Shown: positions 55,891-64,000 of the stretch, in pieces | Layout: each line of letters begins with the position of its first letter | How positions within the stretch are numbered: the stretch's first letter is position 1 | Assembly: GCF_021440085.1 (NCBI RefSeq) | Contig: NZ_JAKCPW010000004.1 | Span: forward strand, 186,001-250,000 | DNA: 64,000 bases | Source of the DNA: Dyadobacter sp. CY261 | GTDB taxonomy: Bacteria; Bacteroidota; Bacteroidia; Cytophagales; Spirosomataceae | Reading direction: 5' to 3' | The notes under the pieces: model-generated | Seen by the model: only the letters and a program-made list of their open reading frames with translations | Database searches by the model: none | Told to the model about the DNA's origin: nothing | Program-made: the position numbers and the translations under genes

Positions 55891-56478
55891 TTAATTAAAG
55901 GTCAATAAAAAAACAAAAAGGTATAACCAGAGTATATCGAGAAAGTGCCAGTAAGTAGCACTGATCTGAATTCTTCTCAGATTTTTGGAATGCGTGTTCA
56001 ACCTGAATGCGGACAACAATGCAAACATTAAAACAACCAGGCCGGTAATAATGTGAAAACCATGGAGCCCGGTGAATACGTAAAAGAACGAACCGGACGG
56101 GTTTCCAACAAAATAGACATTCATTGCCACCAGCTCTTTCCAGCCTTCAAACTGCATCCAAAGGAAGAGCAGGCCGAGTACAAAAGTAATAGAAATTGCT
56201 ATTTTCAATTGTTGGAACTGATCTTTTTTTGCCGAAAAATAGGCCCATTGCATGGCTACGCTACTCATTAACAGCACGGCCGTGCTATACCAGAATATCT
56301 GCGGCATTTCAAATTCAAGCCAGTTACCTTCGGCACGGCGGACCAGGTAGGCACTGCTCTGAGAGGCAAAAAGCATGATGATCGTTACGAGGAACAACCA
56401 AAGAATGAATTTCTTCGGGTCCATTGCAAGCGTCTCCTGCGGCCCTCTTTCCAATTTATACTGCTGAACGTTTTCCAT
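55891..56478 (-). CDS. Cytochrome c oxidase subunit III, copy B (short form)
   Basis: 195 residues from the ATG at 56478 (a GTG at 56484 is possible). About five TM helices: KKFILWLFLVTIIMLFASQS, IFWYSTAVLLMSSVAMQWAY, ITFVLGLLFLWMQFEGWKEL, FFYVFTGLHGFHIITGLVVL, TYWHFLDILWLYLFVFLLTF. It is clearly homologous to copy A but diverged, and it matches the five-helix CyoC-type. Two subunit III homologues in tandem are known from Bacteroidota oxidase operons. Which of them joins the aa3 enzyme, or whether both do, cannot be told from sequence. Confidence 0.88.
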   Translation of the reverse strand: MENVQQYKLERGPQETLAMDPKKFILWLFLVTIIMLFASQSSAYLVRRAEGNWLEFEMPQIFWYSTAVLLMSSVAMQWAYFSAKKDQFQQLKIAISITFVLGLLFLWMQFEGWKELVAMNVYFVGNPSGSFFYVFTGLHGFHIITGLVVLMFALLSAFRLNTHSKNLRRIQISATYWHFLDILWLYLFVFLLTFN

Positions 56479-56495
56479 TTTCACTTAAATCTATA

Positions 56496-57389
56496 TCACA
56501 ATTTATCCAACAAAAAAGCAATTTGTACGATAGGCAGGTAAATGAACGATCCGAACATCAGCTGTCTTGCCGTCTTGTCAGTGCATTTGCGCATCAGGTG
56601 GAACGTCTGTGCGAGGAACAACACTCCGAAAACCGTTGCAATAAATGCGGAGTTAATACCCGTCATTCCCAGCTCGTACGGCAACCACCCGATCGGAAGC
56701 AGGAACAACGTATAGATCATAATCTGCAATGTCGTATCGGAGTCTTTCAAACCGTTAGCTGGCAACAATTTGAAACCTGCTCTTTTGTAATCTTCATCTA
56801 AAACCCATGCAATAGCCCAGAAATGCGGGAATTGCCAGAAAAACTGGATCGCAAACAGGATGCCAGGTTCCAGACCGAAATGGTTCGTTGCGGCCACCCA
56901 CCCGATCATCGGAGGAAATGCGCCGGGGAATGCTCCTACAAACACGGCAATCGGCCCCACACGCTTCAACGGCGTGTATACAAACCCGTAAAGTACGAGT
57001 GACAACAAAGAAATCAATCCAGTCGTCAGGTTGAATACCGTTACAAATATCACAAGCGAGGACACGCCCAGGATGACCGCCCAGATAGCTGCCTGCTCTA
57101 TTGTTATTCTTCCGCTTGGCAGTGGACGCGAGGCCGTTCTTTTCATCATTTTATCCAGATCCTTCTCTAAGATCTGGTTGATGATATTGGCAGCACCAGT
57201 AATACCAATAGAAGCAAGAACAAAAAGCACGAGATCGCTGGTCTTTACATCGCGTGATCCCAAACAATATCCCATTGCTCCGGAAAAAGCTATCAATGAC
57301 GCCAACCGGAATTTCAATAATTCAAATAAAACCCCTAATCTCTCTCTGATCTTTCCAACCCCGCCGACACTTTCCTCTACTGAAATCAT
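56496..57389 (-). CDS. ctaB: Heme O synthase (protoheme IX farnesyltransferase)
   Basis: 297 residues, UbiA prenyltransferase superfamily. The first aspartate motif is seen in NIINQILEKDLDKMMKRTAS RPLPSG (N..D..D..m.RT..RPL). About eight TM helices follow, plus FLAQTFHLMRKCTDKTARQL. It adds a farnesyl group to heme b to make heme o in the inner membrane. It lies next to heme A synthase (20-base gap), completing the heme A pathway for the adjacent oxidase. Confidence 0.95.
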   Translation of the reverse strand: MISVEESVGGVGKIRERLGVLFELLKFRLASLIAFSGAMGYCLGSRDVKTSDLVLFVLASIGITGAANIINQILEKDLDKMMKRTASRPLPSGRITIEQAAIWAVILGVSSLVIFVTVFNLTTGLISLLSLVLYGFVYTPLKRVGPIAVFVGAFPGAFPPMIGWVAATNHFGLEPGILFAIQFFWQFPHFWAIAWVLDEDYKRAGFKLLPANGLKDSDTTLQIMIYTLFLLPIGWLPYELGMTGINSAFIATVFGVLFLAQTFHLMRKCTDKTARQLMFGSFIYLPIVQIAFLLDKL

Positions 57390-57409
57390 TATTACAGAAA
57401 TTGAATATT

Positions 57410-58438
57410 CTAAAACTGGCTGCCACTAGCTACGGCCACGCCTTTGTATTTTAAATACTTTTTGCCATTTACGACCAGCCAGACAATAAACTGCAAGCCG
57501 ATCAGCAAAATAGCGAATGTCAGGTGAATCGGCTGTGCGAATGCGGGAACTCCGAAATAAGCCATCAGCACGCCCGTCGCGATCTCCGCGATCAGTATCC
57601 AGAGGCAGGCCGTTGCAATTTTGCCTGCTACTGTGCCTTTGTTACCCGATTTCAATACTTTGTTGATCCAGACCGCATTAACGACAAAAACCAATATTGA
57701 AAAAGAGCGGTGTATATAAAAATTAACTCCCAGCCCTTCGATCCATTGTGATCTCGCCCCGTAACCGAGCTCCATGATCACTACGTCCATCGCTTCACGT
57801 ACCTGCGTACCCAGGAGAATCTGGAACAACGACAACGCCATCACCAGGATTCCAATTCCGTTGAGTACCTTTTCGCTACCTTCACGCAGCGTTAAAACAT
57901 TCTCAACATATCCGGCCCATGTAAATACATAGAGCAGAATGAAAATTATCACGATGGCCAGTAACATGTGTACAGTTACGATCACCGGATGCAATTCAAA
58001 TGATACTACCTTCGCTCCGAGCCATCCTTGAAAGCCAGTCAACAAAAAAGCCGCCAAGCTTAAAAAGAATATTTGCTTGTTTCCGGATCTCAGAAAAGGA
58101 ATGGAAGCCAGCAGCGTCAGGAATATCATAATCCCCGTGAAGACGCCCACAAGTCGATTGACGTACTCTGTCCAGGTTTTGGTGGGATTAAACTCCACCT
58201 CCCCTTTCAGTTTCACACCATAAATTTCCTTGTAATTGGGAGGAAGTTGTGATGCTTCGGTCGGAGGCACCCATCTGCCGAAGCATTTCGGCCAGTCGGG
58301 ACAGCCCATTCCTGAGCCGGTACTCCTTACGACTCCCCCCGCAACAACTACGAGATAGAGCGTAATCAGCGTATTTAAAGCCAATCGCCGGAACCGGCGA
58401 TTGGCTTTAAGATCAATGATGTGTTTTGAACTGGTCAT
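57410..58438 (-). CDS. ctaA: Heme A synthase (COX15/CtaA)
   Basis: 342 residues from the ATG at 58438 (MTSSKHIIDLKANRRFRRLA); the frame is open to a TTG at 58456. COX15/CtaA features: VVAGGVVRSTGSGMGCPDWP KCFGRWVPPTE at the N-terminus (conserved CPDWP-x-C), EYVNRLVGVFTG with the conserved E-x-x-x-R, HPVIVTVHMLLAIVIIF and YIHRSFSILVFVVNAVWINK supplying heme-ligand histidines. Oxidises the heme o methyl to formyl in the inner membrane. The start overlaps the end of the subunit I gene by 26 bases. Confidence 0.93.
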   Translation of the reverse strand: MTSSKHIIDLKANRRFRRLALNTLITLYLVVVAGGVVRSTGSGMGCPDWPKCFGRWVPPTEASQLPPNYKEIYGVKLKGEVEFNPTKTWTEYVNRLVGVFTGIMIFLTLLASIPFLRSGNKQIFFLSLAAFLLTGFQGWLGAKVVSFELHPVIVTVHMLLAIVIIFILLYVFTWAGYVENVLTLREGSEKVLNGIGILVMALSLFQILLGTQVREAMDVVIMELGYGARSQWIEGLGVNFYIHRSFSILVFVVNAVWINKVLKSGNKGTVAGKIATACLWILIAEIATGVLMAYFGVPAFAQPIHLTFAILLIGLQFIVWLVVNGKKYLKYKGVAVASGSQF

Positions 58439-60296
58439 TAAAGTTTTGGGACTCAATCACCTTCTCGATCGCGATCAGCTCATTCTCATGAGGTAAGTTC
58501 GATTCTGGCGTTTGAGAATACGGAATGTTCTGAGGAATGAAGTCCTCTTTTGCACCTGGTTTACTGTAATCATATGACCAACGGTACACCGCAGGAATCT
58601 CGCCTTCCCAGTTTCCGTGACCCGGAATGATTGGAGCAGTCCATTCCAGCGTATTTGAATGCCAGGGGTTTTGCGGAGATTTCTTTCCTTTGAAAATGCT
58701 GTAAAAGAAGTTCCAAAGGAATATGAATTGCGCAAGGAACGTGAATATCGCCGCGACGGAGATAAACATGTTCATATCCATAAACTTATGCGTAAAGTCG
58801 TAGCTGGTGAACTGGTAGTAACGACGAGGGAAGCCTGCAATACCTACGTAGTGCATTGGAATAAACACCAGGTAAATTCCTATGAAAGTCATCCAGAAGT
58901 GCGCCTGCCCTAACGACGTGTTCATCATCCGTCCAAACATTTTAGGGAACCAGTGGTAAACCCCCGCGAACAAACCGAATGCCGACGCCGCACCCATTAC
59001 AAGGTGGAAGTGAGCAACAACGAAGTAGGTATCGTGCAATTGAATATCCAGTGCACTGTTACCCAAAATAATACCGGTCAAACCCCCTGATACGAACAAT
59101 GAAACGAGACCAATTGAAAACAACATACCTGGCGTGAACACGATGTTACCCTTCCAGAGTGTTGTGATGTAGTTAAAGCCCTTCACCGCAGAAGGAACCG
59201 CGATAATCAGAGTAAGGAACATGAAGACCGAACCCAGGAACGGGTTCATACCTGTTACGAACATATGGTGAGCCCATACAATAAATGCAAGGAATGCGAT
59301 ACCCAACATCGAAGCGATCATCGCTCGGTAACCAAAAATAGGCTTACGTGAGTTTGTGGCTATAACTTCGGAAGTGATACCCAAAGCAGGCAACAACACG
59401 ATGTATACCTCAGGGTGGCCGAGGAACCAAAACAAGTGCTGGAACAAGATCGGGCTACCACCCACGTTTGGCAGCGCTTCACCATTAATATAAATGTCAG
59501 AAAGATAAAAGCTCGTACCGAAGTGACGGTCAAAAATCAGGAGCAATACCGATGAAAACAATACAGGAAAAGAAATCAGACCCAATACCGCCGTGATCAG
59601 GAACGACCAGATCGTCAGAGGCAGGCGGTCGAAAGACATACCTCTTGTACGCAAGTTGATAACAGTAGTAATGTAATTGATACCACCCAACAACTGCGAT
59701 ACGATGAACAATGCCATACTAGCCAACCACAATGTCATACCCATTCCGGAGCCTGGGTGCGCTTGTGGCAATGCGCTCAATGGAGGGTAAATTACCCAAC
59801 CACCAGCCGCCGGTCCTTGTTGCAGGAACAGCGAAGCAAACATGATCACGCTGGCCAGGAAGAAGAACCAGTACGACAACATGTTCATAAAACCCGACGC
59901 CATGTCGCGGGCACCTATTTGAAGTGGAATGAGGAAGTTACTGAAAGTACCGCTCAAACCGGCCGTCAATACGAAGAATACCATAATGGTACCGTGCATC
60001 GTAACAAGGGCCAGATAGAAGTTAGGATCTAGTTTGCCTGCATCACTGATCCACCCACCTAAAATAGGCTTCAACCAGGACAGGTTAGAGTCGGGCAAAC
60101 CAAGCTGGATACGGAAGATCACCGACATGGTAATACCGATAACAGCCCACAAAATACCCGTGATCAGATACTGCTTGGCAATTACTTTGTGGTCTTCACA
60201 AAATACATATTTCTGCCAAAAGCTTTGTGCTTCATGGTGGTGGTCATGCTCGTCTGCGTGGTGGTGAGCTGTTTCCAATCCTTCAATAGCTGACAT
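58413..60296 (-). CDS. ctaD: Cytochrome c oxidase subunit I (aa3 type)
   Basis: 627 residues, 12 TM helices. The low-spin heme histidine is in LVTMHGTIMVFFVLTAGLSG. The CuB/tyrosine site is FLGHPEVYIVLLPALGITSE, with the two further CuB histidines in VWAHHMFVTGMNP. HDTYFVVAHFHLVMGAASAF supplies the heme a3 and heme a ligands. The HPEVY tyrosine marks an A-type enzyme. The extreme N-terminus has a histidine-rich stretch (AHHHADEHDHHHEAQ). It reduces O2 to water and pumps protons. In an operon with alternative complex III upstream. Confidence 0.97.
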   Translation of the reverse strand: MSAIEGLETAHHHADEHDHHHEAQSFWQKYVFCEDHKVIAKQYLITGILWAVIGITMSVIFRIQLGLPDSNLSWLKPILGGWISDAGKLDPNFYLALVTMHGTIMVFFVLTAGLSGTFSNFLIPLQIGARDMASGFMNMLSYWFFFLASVIMFASLFLQQGPAAGGWVIYPPLSALPQAHPGSGMGMTLWLASMALFIVSQLLGGINYITTVINLRTRGMSFDRLPLTIWSFLITAVLGLISFPVLFSSVLLLIFDRHFGTSFYLSDIYINGEALPNVGGSPILFQHLFWFLGHPEVYIVLLPALGITSEVIATNSRKPIFGYRAMIASMLGIAFLAFIVWAHHMFVTGMNPFLGSVFMFLTLIIAVPSAVKGFNYITTLWKGNIVFTPGMLFSIGLVSLFVSGGLTGIILGNSALDIQLHDTYFVVAHFHLVMGAASAFGLFAGVYHWFPKMFGRMMNTSLGQAHFWMTFIGIYLVFIPMHYVGIAGFPRRYYQFTSYDFTHKFMDMNMFISVAAIFTFLAQFIFLWNFFYSIFKGKKSPQNPWHSNTLEWTAPIIPGHGNWEGEIPAVYRWSYDYSKPGAKEDFIPQNIPYSQTPESNLPHENELIAIEKVIESQNFNDQFKTHH

Positions 60297-60324
60297 ATAC
60301 TTTTATTGTATTTAATTAATAGAA

Positions 60325-61434
60325 TTATCGTAGACTAGAACTTGCTCCGGCACCGCCAGCAGATGTTGCTGAACTGTCTGCGGCAGGAGTCGCTGCTTCG
60401 GCAGGCACATATTTCATGGCCTTCGCTTTCAGATTCTCAGGTACTTTTGCAAGATACTCAGGATAAGTTTGCAAGAAAGTTGCCTGTTCAGAAACCCATT
60501 TTTTGTATGTAGCCTCGTCGTCCACGATCAATCTCATTTTCATTGAAAAGTGACCTTGTCCACATACCTCCGTACAAGCAATCTCATAGTCAAATTTCGG
60601 GTTACCGGTTTCGGCGCGCATATCAGCGGTTGTCTTGTCCGGTACGAACCAGAATTTGGTCGGCATACCTGGAACCGCATCCATTTTCACACGCATGTGC
60701 GGAATAAATACGCTGTGCAATACATCACGGGCCCGAATTTTTAAAAGCACCGGACGGCCCACCGGAATGTGCATTTCACTCGGGTTGGTAAAGTCATCGA
60801 AAGAATTTTCGTCCGACAAATCGATACCTACTTCGTTCTGTGCATCAATCAATTTATAGTTGTAGTCACCAAGCTTGTTATTATCAACACCGCCGTAACG
60901 AGCGATCCAGTTGAATTGCTTACCTGTGATTTCGATCACCTCCGCGTCTCGTGGGGCCTCGGAAGTGATGTCCGACCATGCTTTCCAACCTGTAAACACC
61001 AGCAATGCCATTACAATAGCCGGGATGATAGTCCAGATCAATTCGAGCTTATGGTTGTCAGGATAGAATGTTGCACGGTGTCCTTTTTTATGCTGGTATT
61101 TCCAGGCAAAGAAGAATACGAGGAAGTTCACCAGGATAAAAGGAATTGTCAGGATACCCATCGAAAACCAAAACAGGTCATCCGTTCTCCGTCCATGGAT
61201 AGAAGACGCTTCGGGAAGGAAAAATTCGCGGGCATGCAGATATGACCAGGTAATGGAAATAGCACCGCCCACCAACACCACGATAAACATGGCACCGTTG
61301 AATTTATTACCAGTTGTTACAACTTCGTCCGAATCGGTTTTGTTGATACTCTTCAAAACACCCTGCAACCTGGAAATGACTACCCCGGTGAGGACAATGA
61401 ATACAAGAGCAACTAATGCGATAATAATATACAT
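60325..61434 (-). CDS. ctaC: Cytochrome c oxidase subunit II
   Basis: 369 residues. It has an extended membrane part with extra N-terminal helices (MYIIIALVALVFIVLTGVVI; FNGAMFIVVLVGGAISITWS) before the usual two (FWFSMGILTIPFILVNFLVF; LELIWTIIPAIVMALLVFTG), then the periplasmic cupredoxin domain. CuA ligands are complete: H in DVLHSVFIPHMRVKMDAVPG and CTEVCGQGHFSMKMRLIVDD (C-x-x-x-C-x-x-x-H-x-x-M). No fused cytochrome c follows, so electrons must come from a separate cytochrome or directly from alternative complex III. A short Ala/Ser-rich tail ends the protein. Confidence 0.96.
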   Translation of the reverse strand: MYIIIALVALVFIVLTGVVISRLQGVLKSINKTDSDEVVTTGNKFNGAMFIVVLVGGAISITWSYLHAREFFLPEASSIHGRRTDDLFWFSMGILTIPFILVNFLVFFFAWKYQHKKGHRATFYPDNHKLELIWTIIPAIVMALLVFTGWKAWSDITSEAPRDAEVIEITGKQFNWIARYGGVDNNKLGDYNYKLIDAQNEVGIDLSDENSFDDFTNPSEMHIPVGRPVLLKIRARDVLHSVFIPHMRVKMDAVPGMPTKFWFVPDKTTADMRAETGNPKFDYEIACTEVCGQGHFSMKMRLIVDDEATYKKWVSEQATFLQTYPEYLAKVPENLKAKAMKYVPAEAATPAADSSATSAGGAGASSSLR

Positions 61435-61455
61435 GATGATTTACTGGTTTTGCAA

Positions 61456-62832
61456 TTAGGCGATATCGTGATGCAGTGATTCCTCCAACATCGGGTGATT
61501 TCTCGGGATCAGATTTGCCTTAGTCAATTGATTTGCGATTGAATATGCAAATGCACAAAGGAAGATCAGGAAGAAGCCCCACTCCAAAGGACCAAGCTCA
61601 GCACTTGCACCAACTGTTCCAGGCATAACGTTCGTGTAGAAATCGAACCAGTGTCCGACGATCACACTCCAGCAAGCCACTTTTAGAATTGAATGTGTAA
61701 ACTTCGCATCACGGGTCATCAATACCAGGAATGGGAAGAAAAAGTTAAGGAACAAGGTGATAAAGAATGGTGCCTTGAAAAATCCACCGTGTCCGCGGAA
61801 ACGCTCAATGAAATAGATCGTTTCTTCAGGAAGGTTAGCGTAGTAGATCAAAAGGAATTGAGCGAACCATACGTAAGTCCAGAAAATGCTGAATGCAAAT
61901 ATAAACTTGCCAAGGTCGCGTAAGTGGCTTGAATTAACGGCTCTCAGGTAACCCTTTTCGCGTAATGTTACGATAGTCAGGGTAATCACAGCCAGACCAG
62001 CTACGTGCCAGCTAGCCAAAGTATACCAACCGAACATGGTGCTAAACCAGTGTGTGTCGATCGACATCACAAAATCCCAGGCTGATGTAGAAGATGTAAC
62101 ACCGAATACAACCAGGAACGCTGTTCCAAGACGGATCGATTTTTCATAGAACTCAGTTCCACCGATCTCATCTTCCTGTAATGACAGGTTACGAAGCTTT
62201 TTCCACATCAAATACCAGACCGCGAAATACGCTACCAGACGGCCCAGGAAGAAGGGTGTATTCAAATATCCCTGCTTGCCAGCGATGATCTTGTCATATT
62301 CGGGACCTCCTACTTCGAAAAGACCTTTATGTGTCCAGTGGAACAGATCGTGCCCACCCAAAAGGAAAGTAATGATCAATACGGCGCCTGTAAAAGGAAG
62401 GAATGCGGGTAACGCCTCGGGTACTCTTTTAAATACCGCCGACCAGCCAGCCTGCGCCAGGTAGTTATAGGAAAGGAAGAACATCCCCACAACGGACATT
62501 CCGGTAAAATATACACCATTCACCCAAAGGTTAGCCCAAATGCGCGCAACCCAGCTCTTGGCATGGTGACCGCCCTCAGCGGCAGCTCCGTGTGCTTCCG
62601 TGGCTCCGTGAGCCGCAGCCGCTCCATGCTCGGCAGCCGCGTGGCCTGCCGCCGCAGCGTGCTCTGCTCCGTGTGCAGCCACTTCATGACCACCACCGCC
62701 ATTGGCTGCGAGGTATGCTCCTAATAGTACAAGAGCCAGTCCTACACCGCCACCAATGAGCAAACTTTTCTTAGCTCCCGATGTAAATTCAAACCGTTCT
62801 TCAATAGAAGGAATCGAATGTGCTGATGCCAT
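61456..62832 (-). CDS. actF: Alternative complex III subunit ActF (quinol:cytochrome c oxidoreductase)
   Basis: 458 residues, about ten TM helices in the pattern of ActF/NrfD-like subunits: PAFLPFTGAVLIITFLLGGH, RLVAYFAVWYLMWKKLRNLS, TSSTSAWDFVMSIDTHWFST, KFIFAFSIFWTYVWFAQFLL. Between TM1 and TM2 lies a long Ala/Gly/His stretch (residues 45-90, nine histidines). ActF is a membrane subunit of alternative complex III, which replaces the bc1 complex in many Bacteroidota and hands electrons to the neighbouring aa3 oxidase. Gene order actD-actE-actF then oxidase subunits is typical. Confidence 0.9.
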   Translation of the reverse strand: MASAHSIPSIEERFEFTSGAKKSLLIGGGVGLALVLLGAYLAANGGGGHEVAAHGAEHAAAAGHAAAEHGAAAAHGATEAHGAAAEGGHHAKSWVARIWANLWVNGVYFTGMSVVGMFFLSYNYLAQAGWSAVFKRVPEALPAFLPFTGAVLIITFLLGGHDLFHWTHKGLFEVGGPEYDKIIAGKQGYLNTPFFLGRLVAYFAVWYLMWKKLRNLSLQEDEIGGTEFYEKSIRLGTAFLVVFGVTSSTSAWDFVMSIDTHWFSTMFGWYTLASWHVAGLAVITLTIVTLREKGYLRAVNSSHLRDLGKFIFAFSIFWTYVWFAQFLLIYYANLPEETIYFIERFRGHGGFFKAPFFITLFLNFFFPFLVLMTRDAKFTHSILKVACWSVIVGHWFDFYTNVMPGTVGASAELGPLEWGFFLIFLCAFAYSIANQLTKANLIPRNHPMLEESLHHDIA

Positions 62833-62866
62833 TATTTAAATTATTTCTCTGTTTTCAAAATTGTAC

Positions 62867-63490
62867 TTAAGCCCCTTTCTGCAATTTCTGTACATAGTGT
62901 ACGATTTTCCATCGCTCCTCCGGGTTGATCTGCGATCCATGAGGCCACATGCGTGCCTTTCCGTGTGTGATCACGTGGAAAATATGTCCTTCATTCAGGT
63001 TCTTGTAAGCGTCGCTCGCATAGTTGGGAACACCTTTGTACATCGCTCCTACTTTTCCGTCCCCGGCGCCGGTTGCACCGTGGCAATGCTGACAATATCT
63101 GTCGTACAATACCTTTCCCTCTGCGAGAGTTTTCTCATTCAAGGGAACTGGGTTTTTAAGTACTCTTTCTGCGATCTCAATGCTGTCGGCAGGAATATTG
63201 TAAACCATCAGGTCTACAACTGCTGAATCCGACTCACCGAAATTGGTGCGGTAGTTACGTCTCGCAACCGTTCCAGCCACCGGCAAACGCATGGTAAGGC
63301 CCTGCGGATTGATCGGGTTGGCTTTTTCCTGTTTGTATGGTTCATAACCTACGGGCAGGTACATATTTGGCGCATATTCCTTTCCGGGATTGTTAGGATC
63401 CTTTTTACAACCAGCGGCAGCAGTAATCAATACAGCGGCAACCAATAGATATTTATATAAACTCTTGAATTTCATCGTTTTAAACTCCAT
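62867..63490 (-). CDS. actE: Alternative complex III cytochrome c subunit ActE
   Basis: 207 residues. A lipoprotein signal (KSLYKYLLVAAVLITAAAGC) anchors a monoheme cytochrome c: the heme site CQHCHG with GATGAGDGKVG after it, and a distal methionine probably in ARMWPHGSQI. It starts at the ATG that shares its A with the preceding stop (TAATG); an ATG five codons later (63475) is also possible. ActE would pass electrons from the iron-sulfur/quinone part of complex III to the oxidase. Confidence 0.92.
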   Translation of the reverse strand: MEFKTMKFKSLYKYLLVAAVLITAAAGCKKDPNNPGKEYAPNMYLPVGYEPYKQEKANPINPQGLTMRLPVAGTVARRNYRTNFGESDSAVVDLMVYNIPADSIEIAERVLKNPVPLNEKTLAEGKVLYDRYCQHCHGATGAGDGKVGAMYKGVPNYASDAYKNLNEGHIFHVITHGKARMWPHGSQINPEERWKIVHYVQKLQKGA

Positions 63491-64000
63491 TAAAATTGCT
63501 TAATGTTGACTTCCTCCGCACCGCTGTCTTTCAATGCTCTCGATATTTCGTCTTCGGTCATTGAGTTTCTGCTCATGTCGATCGCCATGACAAATTTGTT
63601 GTCAGTCGAGCGGACGTCGAAACGCGGGTGAAAATGCGTACCTGGTCCAAGGCCATTTGAAATGAAGAATGTAGTTACCATCCCGAATGCAGTGAAAAGT
63701 ACTGTCAATTCGAATGTGATCGGGATATAGTTGGGGATTGAGATCGGATCTTTACCGCCGATAATCATTGGCCAGTCGTAACCCATTGTCCAGATCATCA
63801 GTGTCAATGCCACGCAGCATCCTGTTACACCAAACATAAAGGCAGCGATACCGATACGGGTTCTTGGGTGGCCTAATGCTTCGTCCAACCCGTGAATAGG
63901 GAATGGAGAATATACTTCTTTGATTTTCACACCGGCCTTTCTCAACTTGGGAACCGCGTGAAGAACAGTATCGTCATCGTCGTAAACTCCGACCAAATAT
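63490..64000 (-). CDS. actD: Alternative complex III subunit ActD (DUF3341), truncated by window
   Basis: The frame runs off the right edge; the visible 170 codons show the DUF3341 pattern: LVGVYDDDDTVLHAVPKLRK AG, VYSPFPIHGLDEALG, then two TM helices (GIAAFMFGVTGCCVALTLMI and FELTVLFTAFGMVTTFFISN) and a periplasm-facing or cytosolic tail (KFVMAIDMSRNSMTEDEISR). ActD is a two-helix subunit of alternative complex III. The true start is outside the window. The TAA overlaps the actE ATG by one base, so translation is coupled. Confidence 0.92.
   Translation of the reverse strand, partial: YLVGVYDDDDTVLHAVPKLRKAGVKIKEVYSPFPIHGLDEALGHPRTRIGIAAFMFGVTGCCVALTLMIWTMGYDWPMIIGGKDPISIPNYIPITFELTVLFTAFGMVTTFFISNGLGPGTHFHPRFDVRSTDNKFVMAIDMSRNSMTEDEISRALKDSGAEEVNIKQF

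Overview
This window looks like the chromosome of a member of the Bacteroidota, probably Cytophagales close to Dyadobacter or Spirosomaceae. The genus is my impression and is not proven by the sequence. The clues are a type IX secretion (T9SS) C-terminal sorting domain, a DUF3467 gene, an RHS/YD-repeat secreted protein pair, alternative complex III (act) genes next to an aa3-type oxidase operon, near-absence of Shine-Dalgarno sequences, and promoters of the form TTTG-N18-19-TAnnTTTG.

Layout. 1-2.4 kb: the end of hemE, a HAD phosphatase, a tiny lipoprotein and a biosynthetic arginine decarboxylase. 2.9-9.7 kb: a TetR regulator followed by a complete tripartite RND efflux system (TolC, membrane fusion protein, pump), with a near-perfect palindrome just upstream of the regulator. 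9.8 kb: tRNA-Pro(GGG). 10-25 kb: an accessory region. It holds a 5'-broken XRE regulator, a secreted Kelch / YD-repeat / RHS gene set with a variable, JAMM-like C-terminal domain and a small secreted partner gene, two tandem paralogues built from YadA-like head repeats, a T9SS cargo protein, a decayed IS3-type transposase, a decayed acyltransferase and a methyltransferase. 25.6-33.2 kb: small hypothetical genes, a Kup potassium transporter, an aldose-epimerase-like secreted protein, a two-subunit molybdenum hydroxylase (IorAB type) and a DUF3467 protein.

33.3-47.1 kb is the information-processing core, all on the minus strand: tRNA-Tyr, tRNA-Gly, tRNA-Thr, tuf, tRNA-Trp, secE, nusG, rplK, rplA, rplJ, rplL, rpoB, rpoC. 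It has clear Bacteroidota-type promoters before tRNA-Tyr and before tRNA-Trp and a strong terminator after rpoC. Between tRNA-Thr and tuf lie three 77-79 bp tandem repeats that are visibly made of tRNA-Thr pieces. 47.2-53.2 kb: an outer-membrane protein, a putative anti-sigma protein and an ECF sigma factor; glutamate racemase; and a GH106-like glycoside hydrolase. 53.3-64 kb: one long minus-strand respiratory operon running in from beyond the right edge (actD, actE, actF, oxidase subunits II and I, heme A synthase, heme O synthase, two subunit III homologues, subunit IV, a SCO-like protein, a DUF420 protein and a small CxxC membrane protein). It ends in a textbook terminator. Electrons would pass from menaquinol through alternative complex III and its cytochromes directly to the aa3 oxidase.

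The most interesting candidates are the tRNA-derived tandem repeats inside the tRNA-tuf transcription unit, the split YD/RHS secreted system with its small partner gene, and the relict, tRNA-anchored look of the accessory region. I found no CRISPR array, rRNA or intact mobile element.
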